A model generated the notes under the pieces. The model did not search any database and was not told the origin of the DNA. It was given only the letters and a program-made list of their open reading frames with translations. A stretch of 64,000 nt of DNA, taken from positions 20,894,001 through 20,958,000 of the forward strand of contig NC_039478.1 in NCBI RefSeq assembly GCF_003590095.1. The letters run 5' to 3'. A program made the position numbers and the translations under genes. Within the stretch, counting starts at the first letter, position 1; the number at the start of each line of letters is the position of its first letter. Below are positions 14,957-26,900 of this stretch, in pieces. The DNA is from Trichoplusia ni (Eukaryota; Arthropoda; Insecta; Lepidoptera; Noctuidae).

Positions 14957-15130
14957 ATCGTCATCCTAGCCTTTGGCCAACTATGTTGGGGTCGGCGTCC
15001 AAACTGGATTTAGCTAAGTATCAGTGTTGTACGAGGAGCGACTGCCTATCAGACCTCCTTAACCCAGTTACCTGGGCAACACAATACCCCATAGTAAGAC
15101 TGGTTGTCAGACTTTCTAGCTGACTTGCTA
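14957..15130 (+). repeat. Dispersed repeat (family D), truncated copy
   Basis: It shares 'caactatgttggggtcgg', 'gcgactgcctatcagacctc' and 'acccagttacctgggcaaca' with the longer copy at 57676-58040. It is probably the tail of a non-LTR element or a composite SINE; class not determined. Confidence 0.6.
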
Positions 15131-15254
15131 GGGAAACCTACCATACGCTCTTTTTCATATATATACTCAATTTGTTCAAAAACTTCTTTTCGAAATCTTT
15201 ATTAATGTTTAAAGGGCTTTTATCCACATGGGTTCACGAACTTAAAAAACGGTA

Positions 15255-15301
15255 TTTCTAAAATCACACAAATTTGGTTTCTATTGGTGTGATTTTAGAA
15301 A
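15255..15301. repeat. Perfect 15-bp inverted repeat (hairpin)
   Basis: TTTCTAAAATCACAC at 15255-15269 is exactly complementary to 15287-15301, with a 17-base loop. It may be the remnant of a small palindromic element. Confidence 0.7.
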
Positions 15302-17494
15302 CACAGACATCTTCAATAAAAAAAGGACTGATATTATTGATTAGTATTTGGTTTTAGAAGTCTTTATTGCAAGTTATAAATGTTTTCTTTTTTAACTGAG
15401 TTTTAAGACAAGTTGACACCAAAGTTGTTCAATTTTTTAAAATAACTGAACCAATAAGGTATCACAAAGTCAAACCTATCACAATAACATAAATAAGCAT
15501 TTAAAAATGGCGACTTATAAACTACATTACATAATAAAGAGTCGTTACTAATAATGTGTACAAAAATATATTAATGAATAAAATAATTTAGCGCGATACA
15601 ATGTCTTTTAAGACGATCGGTTGGATTGCCAGTTGATTTTACCCTTTTACTGTTTTTTCATTATAATTTTTATATCTTTCTTTTCTCGTTTTTGCGTATT
15701 AGAGAGATTACCCGTTTCCTGATAAGCTAATATTGAGACACAATACAAACACAGCGGTTTTGTTGAGAAGGCATTATTATGTCACAAAGACGGAGAAAGG
15801 CTTTAAAATAATACAAAATATAAGTTAAGAAAACTTAATTGTTATTTTTTAATTGATTCCTTCTATTTATTGACTCAAAAACCCTGAAAATGCAATAAAA
15901 ATGTAAGATTTTTCTCATCTGGCAACCCATGACACAGAATACGGTATTACCACCATTAACGTATTTAAAACACGTTTATAAACATACCTATCATAAAATA
16001 CTACAAGCACCAAAGCTAATCTACCTTCAAAATTGCATCCTTTTAAACTTTGCTATTTTAAACTTTATTGATATTGTTTTAAGGACTAAATTACAGGCTG
16101 TGAGTAGAAAAATATATCTTTAAGTTTAAAATTATATGGAATGGGATCCCTTGATATAATTTGTTTGAAAGAAATGCTTGCTAAATGAATTTCTGTGTAG
16201 AAATATATAATACTAGAGCTTAAATATTTTTTATCTGTATCATATTTTTTATTGTACAATACTTTCAAAAGGATTTTTGATTTTAATAATGATATCACTA
16301 AAATTGTCATGATAGTTAAATAAAATTATAAAGTTGACAAAGCTCGCAATTTTTTTAGTATTTTTTTTTGTTTCTACAATATTTTTTGATTAAAATAATT
16401 AAATAAGAAAGATAAATCATTAAAGATCATAATTTCTACACAGAAACTCTTATAAAATAATACTAATCAATTCATCAACATCACTCCATGCCAAACTATA
16501 CCTTAGCGTTAAGAGATTGAGCTCAAATTCGCTAAACTTAGCCACGCGATAGCAACACAATTTATATTTAATGGAAAATACACTAAAACTATTCTTAATA
16601 AGGTCGAATTTCGCTCTTCGCTTTATGACCGGACTTCGAGGCTGGTGTTTTACAATTACTGTAGCAAACTCAATAAAAAAGTTTTAATTACATTTTTTTT
16701 AATTGGAATATATTTTTATGAAGTTTCAAATTCAAAACTCTTCTAGAGGTAGTAAGTAAATACATATTCCATTTTTTTTTAATTTTATAATCGACTCACA
16801 CGATGTTATAAAAACAAACACTTTTTAGATGCAAATAAACAACTTTCTCTTATCTTCCATTTACAATTTTCTATAAAAAGTAACACATTTTAATATTGAG
16901 AGTTGCCTATTACAAAAAAAAACGATGCATAGAAGCCGTGTATCTTTTAAAATAGGATCACATAGGTTTAAATTATATTTATATTGATTGATGTCCTAAA
17001 CAAAGTCAAATTAGGACACTTAAGCCAAAAAAACATCACTAAAATCAATTCAGAAAGTTGTCGAACATTCTCGTTGAGTCCACAACACCAGCCTACGCGA
17101 TAACCGATCCGTGTACAATAGTGCAACAACTATCCTAGTGAGCAGTGTTTAAGTGTAGACGTGGAAAAGTATCAGGATAGTCAGTATTGTGCTCATGAAG
17201 CACATCGATACTGGCAGGAGCACCGCGAAACGGAGGGACCTGGGTGTACAAACTATACTTAGTATACATATATATATTTCTCGAGAAACGAGAAGAGAAA
17301 ATCTTTGTATTGTTACTAAAACGCCGTTTTCAATATTATAATTTTCTATTTTCGTTCTAGACTTAAAAATATTTGGACGCTGGAAACAGTAGAATATTAT
17401 GGACTTTATTCTATGTAACGCCTATTGTAAAAATATTCTTTCAAATAAATAAATAATTATTATTTTTATTTTATTATTAACAAGCATTAAATCT

Positions 17495-17638
17495 GGGCCG
17501 CGATTCTGCTATTTACAAAATAGTGAATGAATGGGAGTTGAATTAAATTTGAACCTATTCCTATTCTCTTAAGCATTTTGCCAACACAATAATTCTAAAT
17601 TCATTTATCGCCTGTTGTAAATAGTAGAATTGGGGCTC
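17495..17638. mobile_element. MITE with about 24-bp imperfect terminal inverted repeats
   Basis: The left end (ccgcgattctgctatttacaa, 17498-17518, quoted in part) pairs with the right end 17615-17638 (ttgtaaatagtagaattggg) with a few mismatches. The interior is AT-rich and non-coding. It lies just downstream of RhoBTB. Confidence 0.65.
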
Positions 17639-17744
17639 TGTGCTAATTTTTTTTTTAAGAATATTTTTTTTTTGTTATATTTTTATTAGTTTTGTTTTTG
17701 TTAGATAGTAATATAGTCTTCCTTATTGTATTCGATAACGACAA

Positions 17745-17880
17745 CACTTGGCAATTCACTTCTATCGTGAGTCCTGATGTGACTGGCTAGACCGAGTTTT
17801 GATCTTAACACTCGGTCGGAAGCACTGCAGTAAAGTTGACCGGCAGAATTGAGAGTATAGGTGTACGACAGTTTTATTCG
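17745..17880 (-). pseudogene. Decayed C-terminal fragment of a non-LTR retrotransposon ORF (zinc-finger-like end)
   Basis: Read on the minus strand, one frame gives YTYTLNSAGQLYCSASD and then RVLRSKLGLASHIRTHDRSE. This resembles the C-terminal C2H2-type motif found at the end of many insect LINE reverse-transcriptase proteins (C-x2-C, then R-x-G-L-x-S-H-x3-H). The H-x3-H pair is present but the second cysteine of the first pair is lost. It has no start or splice context. An isolated zinc-finger exon is the alternative. Confidence 0.45.
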
Positions 17881-17957
17881 TTAAATACCCTGTTGTTAAC
17901 TAGATAATTATGTTATAATGATGTGTATGTGAGTACTGACCTCCAGTAAGGCAGGTG

Positions 17958-20900
17958 TCAGAGTTGCGGCTGGTGCGCGTCGTCGGAGCGACACAGCGCG
18001 GTCGTGACGTCAGCGGCCGGCTCGCTGTCGCGCCGGGACTTGCCTACACGCACACTGCCTTACTTACTACTGGTATATAGACACTGGTTTCGTGGGACAT
18101 TGTATAAACTTATGTAGTTTTTAGTTGAATAAATAGAATACATACATATATGAGCGTTTACTAATGCTTGGTCAAATAGCCGGAACTACAGAACTGAGTT
18201 TTTGTTAGTCTATGCAATTTGGCAATTCTTTCAGGGAGGAATGGAAAATGCAGAACTTTTTTTTGAGATATTCGAGACTACTTGTAACTCTAACTGGGGA
18301 AAAAAGCCTTTACTCTCGAATAAAGACGCTGACTTGTATCCAAAAACTAACATTACTACAACGTTACCAAGTCCCAAACTTAGAGGTTGGACTAAAAGCC
18401 ATTTAAGTCCTCTTAAATCTTTTCATATGCCTTTTCTAAACCTTTAATTTATATTCTATTAAACATAAAGTAAACTTACTAGTGAAACACAGGCAGCCAG
18501 TCTGTTGGTTCGCTTGTAACGAGGTGGTCGGTCTTAACTCCTTCTGTTCTTTACTCTGCTCGTTCACACACTTCTGGTAGTAGTCAAACTCTTTGACGTA
18601 CCTGAAAGTTTAATACGTTTTTTTTAAACTGTTCCTACAAATCTTTTATTTGAAGATTCTGAGGAGTTTCTTTTCTCACAGCAAAAGGACTTAGGAAGCG
18701 GTGAAGGGTGGGCGAAAGTAGGTCAAATGTAATTTGAACTTCAATAGGTGCAATTAAGTAATTGTTTTCGTTCACACAGAATTAACTATAGCAGAACTAT
18801 TGTGGTGTAAAAGAAATATGGTGTTTTACGATACTTTGTTGTCTCGCGTAGATTAGATCCGAGGTTTAAGGTCTGTATTCTTTTTTTTTCCTAGCATCAC
18901 GGCAAAAGCAGCAGCTTTTGTCCCGACTTTCGCGAACAGTGCGCGACGGACAAAGGTCATGGGAAAAGCATTTGGCATAGGGACCTGTACCACTCGACTA
19001 TTAAAAACCGCCATATATTATTATCCGCACTTGTATAGACCAAGACCTTATGTGTAACCTTATGTGTAAGTGTTGGTTTCACATAAGCATGGTGTTGATT
19101 GGTATAGTTATCGGCACGTATCCTGAGCGCTAACCTTCACCTGCGCAGAAGTGATTTTTTGTGTCCCTTTTGCGGTATGAAGTCAGGCGCGGGGCGGACT
19201 AAAGTGCAGTGATTGTCCCACAGCGTATCGCGTCATAGCGGACATGAGTGATTCGTTGAAATTCGTTGTTTGCTGCAGCTGCAAGCAACTCAAGACGGCT
19301 CAATATTGGCGTTTTATTTTGTCATGAGTGTACGATGCGCAAAGCGAATCTCATTCCTCCGCCGAGAGCTCAAGATCCGTGCCAGTTACTACAGTAGAGT
19401 AAAGTGTGTGTATACCAGACGGGCGGCCACCGGTTGTCGGAGAGGTAGTCCCGCGAGGGCTGCGACAGGTGCCGGGCGCGACACACGCGGTCGTACGCGC
19501 CGCACAGCCGCCACGTGCACCAGCCCGCCAGGTTGTGCGCGTTGTGCAGCTAAGGGGATAGACGTATACGGGTGATAATCTTTATTAATATTATAAAAAC
19601 GAAAGTATCTATGTCTGCATGTCATACTATTTAAGGCTACTAAGTTTTGGTATTTGGTACATAGAGCCTAATATCTACGGTTACTTTTTTACTGGAAAAA
19701 GGTTTTGTAAGAGGAAGTTATGTGGGGTCTAATATCTATAATTTGATCGATTTATGATTGCGGGACAAGAGAAAAAATACGTATTCGTAATTATTCATTA
19801 AACTACAAAATATCATCATCCTAATTTTGACTAGGTTTACAAGTAACAAAATCTGTTTATCAAATATAACTGCACATTAGTGAAATTCTCAACCTATGAT
19901 TAAACGTTAGTACTGCGCATACGGCGAGAATGCAATTTTAATTGCATTTTAATTTATGAATGCAATTTAATTTACTTACAATATAACACAAATTTATTTG
20001 TTTTTGTGAACATACCTTGACAGGTTCAAGTAATGACAACGCTATTTCGACGACTTGATCATCATCGCCACAGACCCTGTTGAAAAAAGACGAAAATTAT
20101 AATAACGTAATTACTTTCAGATAAACTTAATTTGAATGACTTCCACACTAAAGAACTAGAAACATTCAAGTCACAAGCGCAGAAACCCAAACTTAGAACA
20201 AGAATTGTAGATCACAAAAATGTTAGTCCTACGTGAGGATCGAACTCGCGGCAAGTCGTACACAACGTTGTATGCCCTCAACCATTCGGCTATCCGTGCA
20301 GTCACACTATTATAGGAGCTTAGGAGAATTCGACTACAAATTGACTTTCAGAAAGATAAAGATGTACGCGTTTCCGAGTAAAAAAATGCATAAAAATACA
20401 TTTTTTTATAATATCTATCGTGTGACTGATTCATTAATAATGTTGTAACGATTTACTCACGCGGTAACACCCGACTAGTTTCGAACCCAACCGGAGTCCT
20501 TAAGCTGACGCGGCGGGGTCGCGATTCTAATACGCTTAAGTAAACCGTTACATCACTTATTAATACAATTTTGTCCAGTAGGTAACTTGTAAAGTCATAT
20601 AACCCCTACCTATCTCTCTGCTGCAGCTGATCTATGACCCTGGCCTCGACTAAGGTGACGAGGCGGTTCATGCACAGCCTGTTAGCTAACTCCAGGAGTT
20701 CGAGACACCGAGTCGGCTCCACCGCTGGAATCTTGTCACTGTAGATGTAGCTCAGCAGGATGTGGAACGCGTACATTTTTACACCGGGGAACGATATCTG
20801 AGGAAATAGGTGTTAAATTGTATTAAGTTTAAGGTAACTAGGTACTACCTAGCTTGTGTAGGTAAAAGCGATGTTTTGTAGGTATGTAATGAGAATGTTT

Positions 20901-23900
20901 GTTCGAAATTAGATAGGTGAGGCTTTTCGTTAGGTCTTTTTAGATTTCTAGGTTAACAACTAGTGAATTAAAGGAACTATCCATATTAAATTTTAGAGTT
21001 TAAGATTACATCTATTTGTTTCCTCCGTATCGTCACCTTTGTGTTCAGACATTCTTCCTGAGGCTTCTCAAACAAAATAAACCGAAACACGATTATTCGT
21101 TTTTATTCCTGAAAATTTACATCATATAAACTAAATATACTTAATTACTCCGTTGACTCGGTGACCCAAAATGTGTCTCGGCTCTCATACGACAGAGCGC
21201 CACTTTACCCGTCCTTTGACCACTTCTTGCCAGCTATCGGCATGAGGATTAAAATATAAACAGACAAAATCTAAAAGCTAAAATGTATGTAAACATGACT
21301 GACCACTCTGGACACGCTCTCGCGGAAGTGGCCCTGGAACATGGCCTTCATGGGGTCGCAGCGCGCCATGAGCAGCGCGCGGTGCGCGAGGTGGATGCCG
21401 TCGTCCAGGTCGAACGTCACGTCCGCGAACATGCTGCGCTCCACGTACATGTCGCGCAGCCGGCCTGCCAGCGGCTGCAGGGGTGTGTCATACAAATATA
21501 TGTTTACTAGCTAAGGTATAAGTGAGGTACATATTGGGGCTCTCCGCCGGACCAGCGGATTGTCCGAAAGGGTTACCGCGGCCCCGGTACATAAAGAGCA
21601 AAGAAGGATTATGGGTGGGTAGTAAAAGTAGACAGTAAAAGTGTGACACTCTTTTCCGCTCAATCTAAATGTGATTTCCTATCTGAAAAACAATTACAGC
21701 AAGCTAAAAAACAGAGCGATGTCGCTGCAAAATCTATAATATATGTTATTTATGCGTGGTGAGTTGCAACTTATTGCCACGCACCGACCAAAAGCAGGAA
21801 ACGGCACGGCGGTTCAGGTTCAGTCGGTAATAATATGACACCACCCACTTTCTCCCCCAAGTAAGCGAATGTCCACGAGGAATGTCCATCTTACTTAAAC
21901 AAAAGGTATTTGTCATAATCAATTTTCTTTAGTCATTCGCGTGGAAAGATAACAAACTTACATACACATTGACAAATTCTAACTAGTATTAGAACAGAAC
22001 GCATATTAAGCCGCATCCAAAAATAAAAAGATCAAGTAAAGTTTTCTAAACCATTCAAACTGGCGCCATTATTTATAGGCCTCGAATCAAACTAAAACTT
22101 AAACCTTATAGTCGTAACTATAAGCATCATTTTTCTAAAACACATAAACACAACTCACCGCATGGAACTGCAGCATGAAACCCTTGTCGAAGAGCAGATG
22201 CTGGTCTAAGATGAACTGGCTTAACTTGCTGAGCTCGTGGAAGCCGAGTAGCTCTGCCGCTTGGCGTATCTCCTGCGGACACGTAAGGAAACCGTATCGT
22301 CTAATAACTATTGGGGGTAAGTGAGTCCTTGGAATATTCCGATATTGCTGTAGCTGATGGGAACGGGTTTTTTGGTGAGTTTTATAAGATACTGTTAATG
22401 TATGTAGTCCCTAATTAGAGAATGTCGTTGTGTGTATCAAGTCAGTTCTCATTGTATGTATGCTAAGGAATAACGCCTTTCATTAACGCCTGAGTACGGA
22501 ATATTAATAGCTTTTTTAAACTATAGATCAACGGGAAAGCTTTTATAATCTCAACCCTTTCGGTTATTCAAACAATTTGATTAAGTTTCTTGGGATTTTT
22601 CTGTGCAGTCAGTTACAATGTCGCTTTTCCACAGCTTTAGCTGTGGGCGATACGCGCTGCTATCTTGCTTTTCTTGAACTCTCTTTCAAATATAACAATC
22701 AAAACATCACTCATTTACACTCATAGTTATTTTTGTTTAAGTTGTTCGAATATTTTGGACGTTGGTTAAATTTACAGCCGACTGTCCTTGGTCAGCTATG
22801 GTGTTGGAAAACATCGACAGAAAACCTGGATTTTTAAGAATGAAATCCAAAACCAGCGTAGTGATCAACGCTCAAACCTTCCACACATGCGAAGAGGCTT
22901 GTGCCCAGCAATGGGCCATATATAGCCTGGTATTATTTAATAAACGAAGGAATGCTTAATACTGGCACTAGGCGTTAACTACCAGCCAGACAATGCAAAA
23001 TTTAATAACGTCGTTCTTCCACTGGCATAGCAAAGACGCTCTAGAATGTCTTAAAATATGAATTATAATGATTTTCAGATGCAAATAATCTATTGTTACT
23101 GAGATGTGATACTATTATAATAATCATTTCAATACCGTTTTTGACAATATTATTATATATTCTTTTACAATAATAAATATAAGTTTGAAATATAATAAAG
23201 AAAAAAGATAGTAAATTTAAGCAGTAAGCATAAAAGGAAACTTCTATATATTTTAAGAAATATTGTTTTTTATAATAAATTACAAAAATATAAATTGTAT
23301 CATCCATGCTTTTTCAAGGGTAATTTACTGGACTTTCTTCCGAATAGTTAACATTAAGAAGTTCTTAAATAATTTGTCAACTTGAGAACTTTTAAATCAT
23401 TTTCAATTGGCTTTTATTATTTTGTAGGCGTACAATTTTTTTATTTATTAATCGGTATGTTCATTGATTGAAAAAATGTTGTTTTTCATAATGTATTTCT
23501 TTTTTGTTGACTGTATACATATGCTGTCTTATACTAGAATAATAAATACACATGCTAATAATACAATGAATTTAGCTTAAGAAATACAATAATATAATAT
23601 GATAAACTACAAAAGAATACACTACAAAAATGGTGCTGTATATATTTTTTTATAATAATACAAATGGTAAAAATTAATAATTATGAATTTGTTTTAATGG
23701 TATAATTTATTGCAATAGGGTTTACCAGTAATAATCCGATAGCAGCCGACTGCAAAACATTTTTGTTATTATAAAATTATTAATTTTATATATTTTTAAT
23801 TTGCAATATATTTTTTAATTTTGAGTGGGTTCATAGAATAAAGAAGCACAGTAAGTAGTTAAAGAATAAATATATTGATAAAGGAAATGCTGTCTCCTTA

Positions 23901-26900
23901 TTAAAACATACATATGTACTTTTTCTGTTAATAGTAATTGATTTTGTACACTTGACTAGTAAAATGATATCCTCAAATTATAAGTTTGCCATTTGCATAA
24001 GTACGATTAGCAAACATTTATTCGCAGATTGGTTATTTTTTGTTGATGTAATCTACCCCAGATATAAAAGTAAATAATGACAAGTTTTTAAAAACAGCTA
24101 AGCTTGGAAGCGTGTCTGTATTGCTTGAAGTTTATGTCTATGAATATTATTTTTTGTTTGTTTTTAAACTATACACATTTTAATAAGAAGACAGCAAGAA
24201 AATAGCTCAAGTTAAGAATAATAATAATTACGTTAAATTGAATTCGTACATAAAAATATAATATTTTTTAAATACTGATACCAAGCTGAAGCTTATTTTG
24301 ATTTAAATATAAATAAACTATGATTTAGTGACAAAGTCAAAATCTTTCAATCCTTATAAAAAAAATATCTTACACCAAAAACTCTTGTATACGACTGTTA
24401 GTACATACACAACTGTCAGTCAGCCATATTGAATTTATGACGTCACAATCCTACCGTTGCCATATCAAACGTTGTCACTAGATCATTTGAAACCAAACCT
24501 TATGTCTAATCATTCAAGGTTGCTTATCCACTGACCTGTTGTTTGAAGGCGCTGGCGTCGAGGGCTCCCGTGTAAATGAAGTTAATGATCTCTTGCATAA
24601 CTGTTTGGGATATGAGCTTGCTCATCGTCACTATTGTTTGTGTTTGTGATGTCGCGTGTTGGATTTTGTCGCACTGTGAAATAATATTAAGATATTTAAT
24701 CTATACTAATCTATACTAATATATAAAGCTGAAGAGTTTGTTTGTTTGAACGCGCTAATCTAAGGAACTACTGGTCCAAATTGAAAAAATCTTTTTGGGT
24801 TAAATAGACGATTCATCGAGTTAGGTTATTCGCTATATATCACCACGCTACGAATAATAGGAGCGAAGAAAAAGTCATAACTTATATCTTCTAACCACGC
24901 AGACGAAGTCGCGGGAAACAGCTAGTTTTAGACATAGTTTTAAAAAGTGTTTCTCCAATAAGCAAGTTTACAGATTATACACAATTAATACATAAAAGCT
25001 ATTTAGACATTGATAACTCTACATGTCATACCTTAACAACCCTGATTGACACTATAGCGGGGTGGTTGACCTCTCGATATAAGTCCGGCGGTTTCTTGCA
25101 ACTATCACTCAGCGGCAAGATCTGACATGAAGACCGCCGTTTGATCTGATCCCATACTCTGGAAATATCATGATTTCTTAAAGACATTATGTGTGAAAAA
25201 CTTGTATGATCTAGATGTAGATCAAACAAGTTTTCTTATAGTCACTATCATCGGACTGATTCGAGCAATTCGGTTACCGAGACAGGATATTTGTATTTTA
25301 TTTTATATAATCCTTGTTTTGTCTCACCTCATCTGCTTGGCCTGGTCTTGTCGTATAAGGTACTCTGTATCCTCGTTGAACTCGCCAGTCGTTGCCTCGC
25401 CCATACTGCTCACCTGTGTGTGACAAAATAGGGTCAATGAATACGTATAGCAAATAAGCAACTAATAATTTTGTCCACTAGATTATTAAGACAGGCTTTT
25501 TTGTTAGACTCGTGGTTAATAGCCCCCTTTTTCCGGGGTGAAAAGCTAATGACCTCAACCCACGCTGAGGGCACGGCGAGGGGATATGTCGGACTCCCAC
25601 CAATTGAAACTTCCAAGGCTCCTTCAACTCCTGACCCAGAGCCACGGGTTTGCTCGCGCTCCCGTTTGACGTCTTATATAAAGGTTGGTTAAAAAACCCA
25701 TCCCCTCATTCGTAACGGACGTGCAGGACGACACGTCCGTCTCCTTCTTGGCCTTTTAGCTGATCAGATGGCAGGGTGGCCTCCCTGCCGCCCGCTGACC
25801 AGACCTTGCGGTGGTCGCAGGTCGTGTTGTTAGCCCTGACTGCTATAGGGTTGGTTGGATTTCTATACAGGACAATTGTTTGTAAGGCCTCGCACGCCGC
25901 ACTACTAATGCCTATAGTGAGTATCTGACCATGCTGCTCTCGCTGGAGCTGCGCGCCAGCTCGTTGGCGAGCGTCCCGGCGTGGTTGTCGAGCAGGCGCT
26001 GGAAGGCCTCACATGCGGCCGCCAACATGAAGCGGTGGACTGGGAAACCCTTGGAGCCGCAGATTATCACCATGTCCGAGAAGTACTGCGAACAGACAAG
26101 GTACAAGTAATATATTCATTTATATTTGAAATTAAATTAAATAATTTATACAGCGGGTAGGAATATATCATCACTTTAACATGTGTTTTTGTGAACGCTA
26201 TTCTAAGGGACTAATGATAAACGATGAAGGAAAACTGAACTGAACAGAATTTTTAGTCAGTAAAAGTCTGACACACCCTTTGTCGCTCAAAGCCTAGATG
26301 ATTTACAATACGAAAAAAAGGTTCAACCAATAACATCGTGATGTCGATTTACCTGTTGTCGTAGTAATACAGTCATATTTTCTAAGTAAGTGCTGTTCAC
26401 AACAGCTACTTCGGGCTCCATGGGTCTGGGCGGTCTGAAGGGTGCCTGTAAACAATATCCTAATTAATACTAAGAATCATTCGTATATAATGTTCTTTTC
26501 TGCACCATATCATAACACCATTTCCTGAGTCAGCTAGTCAACTCTACCAAAACTCTACCTGTAAGAGCGGTCTCTGCACCCTCTTCAGGTTCGTCATCCA
26601 GAACCTCTGCTGCCTCCTCGCTATGAGCGCCGCTCGGATCGCGTTCTCAAACACCTCGTTGACGCCGTAGTACGTGAAGACGGATGTCTCGTAATAGTAT
26701 ATACCGAACTCATGGGCTAGAGCCCGGCCCTGGTCTGGCATTACTAGGTCGCTTTTACGAGGTGCCCTGGAATATTGTGCGTGGATTAATTTGGGGATTC
26801 ATTTTTCTTTAATTATTTTATAGTAATTAGTAGGATTATTCATAATTAAATGATGCAGGGGATTCCATGCGGCCCAGAGCAGAGGATTGTGGAAGGATTT

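Larger units (their letters stand above)
10459..17957. other. Long intergenic stretch without recognisable genes
   Basis: This covers the NHP2 3' flank and the RhoBTB 3' flank (convergent). No open frame has family support or matched splice sites. It contains dispersed repeats (11320-11440, 14957-15130), a MITE (13591-13694), a perfect hairpin (15255-15301), a second MITE (17495-17638) and a decayed LINE end (17745-17880). The right-hand part may include a long RhoBTB 3' UTR. Confidence 0.55.

Noticed and set aside
25471..25692. Plus-strand open frame in the GC-rich block
   Set aside because: It lies within a repeat remnant and has no recognisable domain.
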